Origin: a virus
Virus record (IMG/VR): IMGVR_UViG_3300020595_000028
Location: 1 to 64,000 of that record
Length of the DNA: 64,000 nt
Reading direction: 5' to 3' (one strand)
Made by a program: the position numbers and the translations under genes. Shown here one piece after another: positions 1 to 8,479 of this stretch. The notes beneath the pieces were generated by a model, which was not told the origin of the DNA, ran no database searches, and saw nothing but the letters and a program-made list of their open reading frames with translations. Within the stretch, counting starts at the first letter, position 1. The number at the start of each line of letters is the position of its first letter.

Positions 1-109
1 CAAAGTCTTGGAATCGTTCAAATGATTTTCGAATACTAATATCTACGCTTCTACGCATATGACGGAAGGTCGTACGCATAACAAACGCTTTACTAAATGG
101 TTTGTCCAT
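1..109 (-). CDS. Probable tail assembly chaperone, 5' end only
   Basis: Open reading frame beginning MDKPFSKAFVMRTTFRHMRR and running off the left edge, so only 36 residues are visible. An AGGAAG ribosome site precedes the ATG. It follows the major tail protein gene, and the tape measure enters at the other end of the window. That is the usual slot for the lambda G/T-type tail assembly chaperone, which holds tape-measure protein during tail assembly and is often made in two forms by ribosomal frameshifting. The call rests on position only; the visible residues are not diagnostic. Confidence 0.5.
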   Translation of the reverse strand, partial: MDKPFSKAFVMRTTFRHMRRSVDISIRKSFERFQDF

Positions 110-129
110 GTATAATACTTCCTTGTGGC

Positions 130-153
130 GGAGACCACCCGAAGGTGGCCCCC
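130..153 (-). terminator. UUCG-loop hairpin after major tail protein gene
   Basis: On the minus strand this reads as a GC-rich stem closed by a TTCG tetraloop (GGCCACC-TTCG-GGTGGTC), between the major tail gene and the next gene. No T-tract follows on the minus strand. It is more likely a partial terminator, or a stabiliser of the abundant tail-protein mRNA, than a full stop. Confidence 0.5.
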
Positions 154-161
154 TAAATAGC

Positions 162-692
162 TTACAATGTTGCTGGGCCGAAGAAATCGGACTGAGCAGA
201 CAAAGTAACAGTTGCAGTAGTTGCATCTGTCAAAGCTGGGTTTACAAGGATAGCTTCAATCTTACCCAAGAAGTAAAACTCTGTGTTCTCTGGAGTAATT
301 GTTGCAGCTGCGCCTTCGTCTTCAGTAACTGCAGAAGCAGACATCATGAAGCGGAATACACAGTTAGTACCAATAAGGTCGTGAATAGCTGTCATGTCGC
401 CAGCAATGTAGTTTACTGTAACTTCCAAAGAAGGAGCGTCAGCTTGACCCTGAACCTGTGAAGAAGTCTTTTGACCGTAAACAGGAACGTTAACGATGTT
501 TGCAGGTGTACCTACAGATGGGAATTCACGTACAGAAGGCATACGAACGTGAGTCGCGTCAGCTGTACCCGGTGTTGAACCTACGAACAGTGCAGCAGCT
601 TCAGCAGCTGTGTCTGTGCTGGCAGGAATCGTGCCTGTGAAGATGTCTAGGTAGGTAAAGATACCTGCACCTAGTGATGAGATATGTGCCAT
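162..692 (-). CDS. Major tail tube protein (putative)
   Basis: A 176-residue protein starting MAHISSLGAGIFTYLDIF. It is rich in Thr, Ala and Val, with few charges and beta-strand-like patterning, as expected of siphophage tube subunits. It lies directly after three head-tail joining genes and before the chaperone-like gene, which is the standard place for the major tail protein. A stable hairpin follows the stop codon, as is common after highly expressed structural genes. No diagnostic motif was recognised, so the call rests on order and size. Confidence 0.65.
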   Translation of the reverse strand: MAHISSLGAGIFTYLDIFTGTIPASTDTAAEAAALFVGSTPGTADATHVRMPSVREFPSVGTPANIVNVPVYGQKTSSQVQGQADAPSLEVTVNYIAGDMTAIHDLIGTNCVFRFMMSASAVTEDEGAAATITPENTEFYFLGKIEAILVNPALTDATTATVTLSAQSDFFGPATL

Positions 693-694
693 TT

Positions 695-1099
695 TTATTC
701 TCCGTATTTGGTAAATGGAATTATATAGGATGCACTCGAAAGTGCCGTGTTTTGAGGGTCTAACCCCTCTACGTTTAGATAAGATGTTCCAAGCTTTGTA
801 CCGTTAGGTAGTGTCTTGTTGTCTAGGACGATGTCTAGGAAGTCGGCTATAGCCATAAGTCTTCCTTGACCTTCACCGCTCTTAACAAACAGTTTTACTG
901 CTACAATACCTGTAGTTGCTTTTTTGACTCCATACTCATAGTTACTACTACTCGAAGGTAAAATAGAAACCATTGCGTACTCACCGTTATCGCCCCCCTT
1001 GCAGCCTTGATAGTCTACAGGGTAGGTGGGGATGTTGTGTGAGGTCCAAGTAGCTGAAGAAAAAACACCTTCTATGTCTCTAAGTATTAAGTTATACAT
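695..1099 (-). CDS. Tail terminator / tail completion protein (putative)
   Basis: A 134-residue protein starting MYNLILRDIEGVF. This ATG overlaps the upstream stop as TAATG and has an AGGGGG ribosome site; an extension using an upstream TTG is less likely. Short alpha/beta proteins here (portal, capsid, adaptor, stopper, terminator, tube) normally form the ring that caps the tail tube and joins it to the head. No catalytic motif is seen. Function is inferred from order and length. Confidence 0.55.
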   Translation of the reverse strand: MYNLILRDIEGVFSSATWTSHNIPTYPVDYQGCKGGDNGEYAMVSILPSSSSNYEYGVKKATTGIVAVKLFVKSGEGQGRLMAIADFLDIVLDNKTLPNGTKLGTSYLNVEGLDPQNTALSSASYIIPFTKYGE

Positions 1100-1437
1100 T
1101 AGCAACCCCCTTTAGTCAATGATAGAGTTATAATAAAACCATCATCAGTAAAGGAAGAGATGTTGTATACATCAGCACCTATTGTCAAAGTATCATACCC
1201 CCCGACTTGCTGTCCAGACTTCATCAATGCTTGCGCAGAGGTTGGGTCGCCTGTTGGCTTTGTCTTGGATTCGAGTACTACTTTAACTGTAGAAGTTGTT
1301 GTTGTTGAAACGATTGAGCCAGAAGCAAAATCATAACCACTTGAGCTATTTTTAGATAGAGTTGCAGAGACTGCGAGGTCTCCGATAGCAACAAAGGCTT
1401 TGTCTACGGCAGCTTTTACTTTAGCTCTCATTGACAT
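1099..1437 (-). CDS. Head closure / head-tail connector protein (putative)
   Basis: A 112-residue protein starting MSMRAKVKAAVDKAFVAIGD, with a helical N-terminus followed by Ser/Thr/Val-rich beta segments. Its start overlaps the upstream stop as TGATG and its stop overlaps the next start as TAATG, so the connector genes are translationally coupled. Second of three small genes between capsid and tail tube, where the stopper normally sits. No family motif recognised. Confidence 0.5.
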   Translation of the reverse strand: MSMRAKVKAAVDKAFVAIGDLAVSATLSKNSSSGYDFASGSIVSTTTTSTVKVVLESKTKPTGDPTSAQALMKSGQQVGGYDTLTIGADVYNISSFTDDGFIITLSLTKGGC

Positions 1438-1943
1438 CAGTTAGCCCTCCACCAACCAGCACCTTGACCCATTGAACCCTTACGAATAAGAGGACGAATA
1501 GGCTTCAAGGCAGTAGAAGGTTTCATTGGAGTGCGTGTGGTGTCGCCGTTACTATCTGATAGACTAATTGAACCTACCGAAATGGACTCAAAAGTTTGAG
1601 ACTGTCCCATAAGAACGTCCTCATTGTCTATCAGATGTAAAGCTTGCTCGTATACAGCAGTTTTAACACGGCTAGGAATCTCGCTATCCGCTATAGTAAT
1701 CTGAAGACCAAGACGGTCATCATTATAAATAGCGTTCTTGCGAGGCCAAGCCAAAGCTTGAGAGGAACTAACAGCAGAACCAATCCAAGAATTATCATCA
1801 ATCAGCGCAGTGGCTGTGACAAGTGCTTGTTCTTTGATTTCGTCTTCAGCGTCAACCCAGTTGGCACTATCAATACGAGTCTCAAAGTATGTATCAGCGT
1901 CTGCTATCGAAACGTAGCTGTTTGTATTGAGTACAAGTGCCAT
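1437..1943 (-). CDS. Head-tail adaptor (DnaT-like family, putative)
   Basis: A 168-residue protein starting MALVLNTNSYVSIADADTYF. The opening YVSIADADTYF, the region ending in SQALAWPR, and the helical IPSRVKTAVYEQALHLID are typical of the phage head-tail adaptor group often labelled 'putative DnaT-like ssDNA-binding protein'. It lies directly after the major capsid gene. The probable role is the first connector ring under the portal; the DNA-binding label of the family is probably misleading here. Confidence 0.6.
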   Translation of the reverse strand: MALVLNTNSYVSIADADTYFETRIDSANWVDAEDEIKEQALVTATALIDDNSWIGSAVSSSQALAWPRKNAIYNDDRLGLQITIADSEIPSRVKTAVYEQALHLIDNEDVLMGQSQTFESISVGSISLSDSNGDTTRTPMKPSTALKPIRPLIRKGSMGQGAGWWRAN

Positions 1944-1964
1944 TAGTTCACTCTCCTATTTAAA

Positions 1965-3083
1965 TTAAGCGTGGAAGATAGGCAAGATGCCCAAGTTCAA
2001 GCTGTCCATTTTACGTGTATAAGAAGCAGCAGCGCCCATAGTTGCGTTAGTAGCGAATACGTTAGTCGCACCAGCCCAGTCGTAACCCATTGGGTGGTTG
2101 ATGAAGCCCCAACGGTACCATACGTTTGTTGAACCGCCACCGAGGTAGGACGCAGCAGCACGGTCTACTTCAACTGGAGTTGGCATGTTGATTGCAGTTG
2201 CAGCAACAGAACCTGGCTTAACAATGAAGGTACACTTAGAAGAAGCAGCGTTCAAGTCGCCAGCTGTGAAGCCAGAAACCATTTGGTTCGCACGAGTCAT
2301 AACCAAGCGGAATTTGCCACCGAAGATTGTTGAGAACTCAAGGTTGCCATCAGTAACCATAGTTTCGTCAACTAGGTTAGCAGCACGCATTTCAGCCATT
2401 ACTTCTGGTGAAGTGACCATGTACATGAAGTCAGGCTCATAGTCTTTGAATGTAGCGCCGATAGATTTGAACAAACGCTCACCACGGGCAGCGCCCATAG
2501 CAGAAGAGTCGAACAATTTACGTGCGTCAGATGCGCCAGTCGCAGCAGCACCGTGTAGGCCAGCAGCGTTGATGTCGCAGAAGAAGCCAGTTGCAGCAAC
2601 ATCAGCATCTGTATCATAATCGATGATACCACCGTTACCAGAACCTGCAAGGTCACCAAGAGCAACTTCGCTCAATGCTACACCTTTAAGAACTGCCAAC
2701 AAAGCGTCGTGCTCGTCTTGTGCACGCACTTCAGCGAAGTCACGAGCGATTTTAGCTAGACCGTCTTGCTTAGAGACAACTTCTTGCATGTTTACTTGCT
2801 CTGCACCGAATGTGCGAACAGTTTTAACGTAGTTAGCAACGTCTGTTGCGATGTCTGTGTATGTACCGTCTGTAGCAGTAGACAAAGAAGCAACGTTTAC
2901 GTTTGCTGACAATGGTTTGTACCAGCGGAACTGACCGACGAAAGATTCGCCAGATGCGTCGATGCGCTGGTCAGCAGCAACGATGCCTGTGCCGTTTAGT
3001 TTCTTAGCAGAAGTGTAAGCTTCGTCTGAGTAAGCAGAGATTGCAAGAGCAATATTCTGGAAGTCTGTGTTTGTAATAGCCAT
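1965..3083 (-). CDS. Major capsid protein
   Basis: A 372-residue protein starting MAITNTDFQNIALAISAY. It follows the scaffold-like gene and precedes the connector genes. It has an N-terminal helical arm, a long helix around KQDGLAKIARDFAEVRAQDE (residues about 105-125), and Gly/Ala-rich beta segments, consistent with an HK97-fold shell protein. The segment SPEVMAEMRAANLVDETMV is the 'try to delete the sample' style spine region seen in such capsids. A good ribosome site precedes the ATG. No protease gene is adjacent. Confidence 0.8.
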   Translation of the reverse strand: MAITNTDFQNIALAISAYSDEAYTSAKKLNGTGIVAADQRIDASGESFVGQFRWYKPLSANVNVASLSTATDGTYTDIATDVANYVKTVRTFGAEQVNMQEVVSKQDGLAKIARDFAEVRAQDEHDALLAVLKGVALSEVALGDLAGSGNGGIIDYDTDADVAATGFFCDINAAGLHGAAATGASDARKLFDSSAMGAARGERLFKSIGATFKDYEPDFMYMVTSPEVMAEMRAANLVDETMVTDGNLEFSTIFGGKFRLVMTRANQMVSGFTAGDLNAASSKCTFIVKPGSVAATAINMPTPVEVDRAAASYLGGGSTNVWYRWGFINHPMGYDWAGATNVFATNATMGAAASYTRKMDSLNLGILPIFHA

Positions 3084-3119
3084 TGTGTAATTCCTTTATA
3101 GCTTTATAGTAGTAATATA

Positions 3120-3791
3120 TTATAGGTTGAAGTTACCTAGTTTACCTTTTGCGGCAAGAGCTAGAATTTCTTGAGTTGACATTTCGCTGATAGACTTTGA
3201 AACATCGGTTGAAGGCGCTCCAGCTGGATTGCCTGTACCTGCACCAGTGTTAGACTTAACACGGAACAGGAATGAGTTATCTTCGGACTTAGCATAAGCT
3301 TCGACGTAGTCACGAATATTTGAACCTGTGGAATGCAACCATACACCCTCTTCGTTTTGAACCAACTGGTCAACAATCTCACGGCGAGCCATGTCGCGTG
3401 ATTTGTCGTTACGGAATTCCATGCCAGCGAGTGCATCATTCAATACACCGTCCCGCTTTAGCTGTGTTGTCTCTTTCGCAAAGACTTCTAGTTTAGCTTT
3501 AGCTTCGGCAAGCTCCATCTCCAGAGCCTCTTGCAATTTACCCTCTTCTTTCATGCGAGCGATAGTTGCTTCCTTTGCGGTAGCTTCCATCTCTGCTTTC
3601 ATCTTAAGAGCTTCGTCACGTTCTGAGGCCATACGGTCCATATTGGCTTTCATCTTAGCCAGTCGTTCTTCAACGATAGACTCGATGTCATCCTTTGGGG
3701 CTTCGGTTGTTTCTACTTCTTCAGCAGCAGTGTCCTCTACGGGCGCTTCTACTACTACTTCTTCGTTTACTACGTTATTTTCTTCACTCAT
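3120..3791 (-). CDS. Capsid scaffolding protein (putative)
   Basis: A 223-residue, strongly charged, largely helical protein. Residues 1-40 are very acidic (many Glu). Residues about 40-130 form a coiled-coil-like stretch of Met, Lys, Glu and Ala. The tail is Ser/Gly/Pro-rich and ends SISEMSTQEILALAAKGK. This composition and its position directly before the capsid gene fit a scaffold, which co-assembles with capsid protein and leaves before packaging. No protease motif is present, so it is not a fused protease-scaffold. Confidence 0.75.
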   Translation of the reverse strand: MSEENNVVNEEVVVEAPVEDTAAEEVETTEAPKDDIESIVEERLAKMKANMDRMASERDEALKMKAEMEATAKEATIARMKEEGKLQEALEMELAEAKAKLEVFAKETTQLKRDGVLNDALAGMEFRNDKSRDMARREIVDQLVQNEEGVWLHSTGSNIRDYVEAYAKSEDNSFLFRVKSNTGAGTGNPAGAPSTDVSKSISEMSTQEILALAAKGKLGNFNL

Positions 3792-3887
3792 GTTATTTCC
3801 TCTCTAGCACAGCTAGGGTTTTTATATGTAAATTTGTGTCACAGACACGGTGGGTTGTTGTTGTTTGTTCCATAGCTATTACAAATA

Positions 3888-6800
3888 TTATGGTCCAATA
3901 CCATACCAGTCGTTTCCGTCCCGGAATGATTCGAGCAGTTCTTTTGGAGTAATCTTGTTATCAGGGTCGATTAGACCATCTTGTCTTGCTCTTTGTAAGT
4001 ACTTATTATATGTCGCCCTTGACATACCAGACTTCCTCATAGCCTTGAGGGTCTGTTTAATCGTTCCTTGTTGTAGCGCATCTGCATAGATTTGCCGAAG
4101 GGCCGATTTAGCGTTAACCGCCTCACCAAGGTTTGTAAAGAAAGCATCATGGATTGTTCCAGTGTCTACTTTATTCTTTTTACCCCATTGGTGAAATCTT
4201 CTGACTAGCACAGCATCGTTACTGTGGTTGCCATTCACACCTAGTCCAATAGACGCATCTTGTATCGACTGTTGCGATAACAAACTACCATCCTTGCTGG
4301 GTGCTTCGTATATGTTGAAGACCTTCTCGCCCGTTACAGGGTCGGTGAAGTCTACTCTTGTCTGTTCTTTAACTCGATAACGCTGCATCATAGTTTTGCC
4401 ATCGAAAGTCACCCAAGGGATGTCTACCGAACCTGACTCTGCTACATAGTCTTTAGCAATGTCTTTCCAAAACCTAATGAACTTACCAGTCACAGGAACT
4501 TCGGCTTCAAGGTGACGCGACATAATCTTAGAAACTTTCTCAAATAACCGAGTACCTACAAGGTCTCCTGTCTCATCTGTCAGCTTCATTAAAAATGTAT
4601 GCATCTCCTCAGAGTTCTTTACACCGTCTCTAAACTCTGCTCTTGCAGTGTCATACAGTGATTCTGTAATAGTTCTACCTTCTTTAGAAGATAATACTAT
4701 GTTTCGTTTTATGTCTCGTAATTCATCAATACGAGTCCAATTCTTTCTGTCCATTTCGAAGCTAATCTTAGCATCAATCGCAGCTTTAAACTTATCAACC
4801 TCTTTAGTAGAGATAGCTACCTTGCCTTTCTTAGCCAGTGCTTTAGAGAACTGGTTGGCAACGTTAGCAGCCTTAGTAGCATCCCCCGCACCATAGAAAG
4901 CAACCATGTTCTGATTCTTAGCAGCCTTCATCAAGTCAGTCCAATCAAGGTCTAGGTCTTGAAGTTCAGGTATAGCCAGGAACTCAGGGTCGTTAACAGT
5001 ACGTTTAGCGATTTCATCGTATAGACGTTGTTTCTTAGATGTCTGTAAAACGTTAGACAACTCAGCTGACGCCCTATCACCAGTAGATAAAGAGATAATC
5101 TGCGCCCCAGAGGAACTAGCATCATTCTCAATCATCATCTTGGTTTTGTACTGTCGAAGCTTTCTAACTTCAGCAGTAGTATAGAGTGTCTTATCTAAAG
5201 GTACTTTACCTTCCATGTGTCGGTGTATACGAGTATACTCTAACGCAAGACGAGCAAGCTTGCCCACCTCAACATCCTCTGTAGCAGCTACAAGGGAGTT
5301 AGATAGGAACTCTTTGATACGTCTGTCTGGCTGAGTAGTACTCATCATCAGGTTGCCAATTTCTAGAAGGTTCTTTTCTTCAGCTTTAAAAGCATTGAGA
5401 CGACCTTTAACAGTCAGAGTGTCTAGGGGGCTACCAATCAAGGCACCAATCTGTGTCTGCAGTTCTTCTACAGCATCAGGGTTAATTGATACTGGTTTAG
5501 CTGTGTTTAAGAACGGACGGACTGCTTCACCCTTAGTAGGTGTAAGTAGTCCACGGTGATAAACACGACCACGGAAGTCAACAGAAACATCAACAGAGAA
5601 AGATTGATTACGTTGCCTATAGTACTTAGCTGTAGCTAAAACACCACGACCATCATTCCCACGAGACATGAATAGTTTCTTCATCTCGTTTACAGAGTCC
5701 CACTTAGCGGCTTCACCTCGTTTATCATTAAAGTATATAAGACGTTCTGTGAAGTCAAAGAACTCAGGGTCAACCTCATACTTAACAGAGTTAGCATGGT
5801 TCATCATCTGAGCCATACCTCTATCAATCTGATTAGGGTCGTAGTCGGCATAAACCTTTTCTGAGACTACAGGCATCTTAGTCTTACGACCACGAGCATC
5901 ATAGAACTCTTTAGAGCCAGCCCTAGCATAAACCTTATTACGATTATCTGCATAACCAAAGCGTCGAGCAATACGAGCCTTTTCCGCAGCAATCTGTAGC
6001 TGTTTCATAGGGCCGTTAATGATGCTGATTTGACGAGTAACATTAACACCACGCAGGGACTTATCACCGATAGGTCTGCCTGTGTTCAAGTCTTTAGGAG
6101 AAGAGGTTCCAATGTCACGAATGACTGTAGTTCTAATCATGCCCTGTTTCTCAAGGGAGTTGATTATTCTACTACCGTCTTTGTGGAACTCTTTGAGTCC
6201 CTTCGAGCGGAATGGGTTTAAATCACCTAGTTCTTCGTCGAACATCTGACCAATCTTAATAGCCAACATGTCATAATCAGCACCTTCAGCTGTAGCAATA
6301 GACTGCATAGCCTTGGAAGTAGCTTTAGTAACTTTGTCCTTGAGTGTTTCTTTTGCTGTCTTTCTTTTTCTAGCAAATAAAAACTCTCTATCAAGTAACT
6401 CTCGTTTAACGCCTCTATACTTGGCAATCTGTTCAGTAAACCAAGAGTCAGAAGGTGTCTTCTTTTCAAAAAGCTTTTCTAACTTACGCTTAGTCTTTAC
6501 ACCGGGGATTGCGGTAATGAGCTTTGCCTTTAGTTCTTTGGCAGAAGGATAGCGTTTAATAATAGGTTGCGTGTAAGCAGCAATAGGTGCCTTAACATTA
6601 AAATAGGCTTTGTTAGCCAGTTTAGCGCCGTAAGTCCCTTGCCAAGTCTCAATATAGCGGTTATCAGCAATCTGAGAATCAATAAGTTCAGAGATTGTGT
6701 AGCGCTTATTCAGAATAAATACTTCAGGGTCATTAGCTAACTTAGTAGTTAGGCCACCGAATAACTTACCTCTATCCGCAGAACGGTTAAACATAAGTGT

Positions 6801-8327
6801 ACCTAAGTCCTGAACAGAGTTCAAAGTAAACTTGCGGAATACAGAAGTAGGCTTGCCCCAAGGTTCACCAGAGTTATTAGAGCGTGTAAACGTTTGGCGT
6901 AACACATCAGTAACAACAGAACGCTGGTTGATAGAAACATCACGACCTAAGTCTTTAACAAATTTGTCGATGTACTTCTTTTGTTGACTTGTGAGTACAG
7001 TACTCTCAGCAACTTTAGCAAGACGCTCAGCTAGAATGTCAGGTTCTTGAATCTGAATATGACGGCCAGCACCACTAGTATAGTCAGCACCCTCTGCATT
7101 GAACACAGCACCTTCACGATTAGACTTAAATGAACGCCTACTGCCTTGCTTCTGAGACAAAGAGTTTCCTTTGAAGTCAGTCAAAGCAAGTGCCTGAGAG
7201 TTCTCAGCAGCATCGTTCTTAAAGTGCGCACGAAGGGCAGCAGTGTGAGCTTTAGAAGCCATTAACTCTTCAGGAGTAGAGAACCCTAGAGTAATGTTAC
7301 TTTCGTTATCAGCTGTAGGGCGTTTAACAGTTGTGTTAGCACGACGCATTAGACCACGAATAGACAAAGCTTTACCAGCAGGGGAAACAAACTCAGAGGC
7401 TTTTAGTTTTCCACGTTGGAAAAGAGAAGCTTGACGTTCACCACCTAGTTGTTTAATCTGTACATCTGTAGACTGACGACGTAGCCAGCTTGTGTAGTCT
7501 TTAATCTTTGAAGGTTGGCCTGTTAGTTCTGAAGGATTAATGTTCTTCAGGTTACGAGCTTTAATGTTCTTAGAGTTAACTTGTTCTAGTTCTTCTTTAC
7601 TCTTAACAACAGGCACCAAGGTAGAACGACAGTTCCAGTGTAAAGGGGGCTGATAACGCTTGTCATCAATCTTATACACTTGGCCGTTATGATGAGTACA
7701 GATTGGGCTTGTCTTACCATCTAGGATGGCAGTGAACATGTAGCCAGAAAGTACTTCAGCGTTAGCTTCCATAACTTGATTCATAGCATCTGTCTGTGTT
7801 GTAGTAATAGAGGTTCTAGTCAGTGTCCTAGCTTGGTGCTCAGTAATCTTAGTTGTCTTCAAAACATCTGCGATGATTTCATTCTGAGTTAAACCTTTAG
7901 CTAAACCGCCTTTAACTTTAGTCTGGATACGGACCAGTTCACCAGAGCCAATATTCTTCATATTGCCTTTTAGTGTGCGTGAGCCTTTAATCTGTGGTCC
8001 AGTTATTTCTGCCAATAGCTCTTTAGTCTTTGGCTTTTGTGTTCTATAGAACTTCTTAATTTCAGAATCAAGATTGTTCTTATGAAAGACCTTCTGTGAG
8101 TTGGAGAACTCTGACAAACTCTTAGAAGTATGAGCTTGGAGTTCTTTAGTGAAGCGTGTTACTTCGGGTTTCACATTGGCTCGTATATCCCCTTTCAGGA
8201 GGTCTTTTAAATTATTTCTATGCTGTTTAAGGATTGTACGGTTGCCCTTCTGGACACCATTTTCATATAGACGGACGTCGCCAGCATGGTCAACAATCCT
8301 GTCAAATATCTTTTCGTTAATAGACAT
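3888..8327 (-). CDS. MuF minor head protein fused to single-subunit RNA polymerase
   Basis: About 1,479 residues from the ATG giving MSINEKIFDRIVD, chosen because GGAGAG precedes it; an in-frame ATG lies 12 bases upstream. Residues about 140-245 look like a MuF/SPP1 gp7 minor-head domain: TLTRTSITTTQTDAMN, then LDGKTSPIC and PPLHWNCRSTLVPV with paired cysteines C210 and C233. The C-terminal third carries T7-type polymerase signatures: VDFRGRVYHRG (D917-R921), motif A NDASSSGAQ (D1069), motif B KNQNMVAFYG (K1137, Y1145), and motif C HSNDA...IHDAFF (H1393, D1394). The three metal/nucleotide residues are intact. The Arg four residues before the motif B Lys is replaced by Met-Lys. Residues 250-850 are largely unassigned. 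The gene lies directly after the portal, as MuF genes do. Inference: a virion-packaged polymerase injected to transcribe early genes, as in N4 but with a different head anchor. Confidence 0.88.
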   Translation of the reverse strand: MSINEKIFDRIVDHAGDVRLYENGVQKGNRTILKQHRNNLKDLLKGDIRANVKPEVTRFTKELQAHTSKSLSEFSNSQKVFHKNNLDSEIKKFYRTQKPKTKELLAEITGPQIKGSRTLKGNMKNIGSGELVRIQTKVKGGLAKGLTQNEIIADVLKTTKITEHQARTLTRTSITTTQTDAMNQVMEANAEVLSGYMFTAILDGKTSPICTHHNGQVYKIDDKRYQPPLHWNCRSTLVPVVKSKEELEQVNSKNIKARNLKNINPSELTGQPSKIKDYTSWLRRQSTDVQIKQLGGERQASLFQRGKLKASEFVSPAGKALSIRGLMRRANTTVKRPTADNESNITLGFSTPEELMASKAHTAALRAHFKNDAAENSQALALTDFKGNSLSQKQGSRRSFKSNREGAVFNAEGADYTSGAGRHIQIQEPDILAERLAKVAESTVLTSQQKKYIDKFVKDLGRDVSINQRSVVTDVLRQTFTRSNNSGEPWGKPTSVFRKFTLNSVQDLGTLMFNRSADRGKLFGGLTTKLANDPEVFILNKRYTISELIDSQIADNRYIETWQGTYGAKLANKAYFNVKAPIAAYTQPIIKRYPSAKELKAKLITAIPGVKTKRKLEKLFEKKTPSDSWFTEQIAKYRGVKRELLDREFLFARKRKTAKETLKDKVTKATSKAMQSIATAEGADYDMLAIKIGQMFDEELGDLNPFRSKGLKEFHKDGSRIINSLEKQGMIRTTVIRDIGTSSPKDLNTGRPIGDKSLRGVNVTRQISIINGPMKQLQIAAEKARIARRFGYADNRNKVYARAGSKEFYDARGRKTKMPVVSEKVYADYDPNQIDRGMAQMMNHANSVKYEVDPEFFDFTERLIYFNDKRGEAAKWDSVNEMKKLFMSRGNDGRGVLATAKYYRQRNQSFSVDVSVDFRGRVYHRGLLTPTKGEAVRPFLNTAKPVSINPDAVEELQTQIGALIGSPLDTLTVKGRLNAFKAEEKNLLEIGNLMMSTTQPDRRIKEFLSNSLVAATEDVEVGKLARLALEYTRIHRHMEGKVPLDKTLYTTAEVRKLRQYKTKMMIENDASSSGAQIISLSTGDRASAELSNVLQTSKKQRLYDEIAKRTVNDPEFLAIPELQDLDLDWTDLMKAAKNQNMVAFYGAGDATKAANVANQFSKALAKKGKVAISTKEVDKFKAAIDAKISFEMDRKNWTRIDELRDIKRNIVLSSKEGRTITESLYDTARAEFRDGVKNSEEMHTFLMKLTDETGDLVGTRLFEKVSKIMSRHLEAEVPVTGKFIRFWKDIAKDYVAESGSVDIPWVTFDGKTMMQRYRVKEQTRVDFTDPVTGEKVFNIYEAPSKDGSLLSQQSIQDASIGLGVNGNHSNDAVLVRRFHQWGKKNKVDTGTIHDAFFTNLGEAVNAKSALRQIYADALQQGTIKQTLKAMRKSGMSRATYNKYLQRARQDGLIDPDNKITPKELLESFRDGNDWYGIGP

Positions 8328-8366
8328 TAGTCTCTCCATTACTATACTTCGTGGATGTAGGTGGAA

Positions 8367-8391
8367 GGCACCCCCGCCGAAGCGGGAGTCC
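8367..8391 (-). terminator. GC hairpin between portal and MuF-RNAP genes
   Basis: A 10-bp GC stem with a TTCG loop on the minus strand. The T-rich side (TTTTATTT) follows only when read on the plus strand. In the transcribed direction it lacks a U-tract, so it may attenuate or process the portal message rather than terminate it. Confidence 0.45.
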
Positions 8392-8479
8392 TTTTATTTG
8401 GTGCTAATTAGAGAATTGAACTCTTCTTCTCTGTGGTATGACGCCTGTGATACCTTTGAGACCGCGAACCTGCGTTAGC

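Noticed and set aside
3391-3807. 138-residue plus-strand frame opposite the scaffold gene
   Set aside because: Ser/Arg-rich shadow of an acidic coiled-coil gene; no start signal and no coding features.
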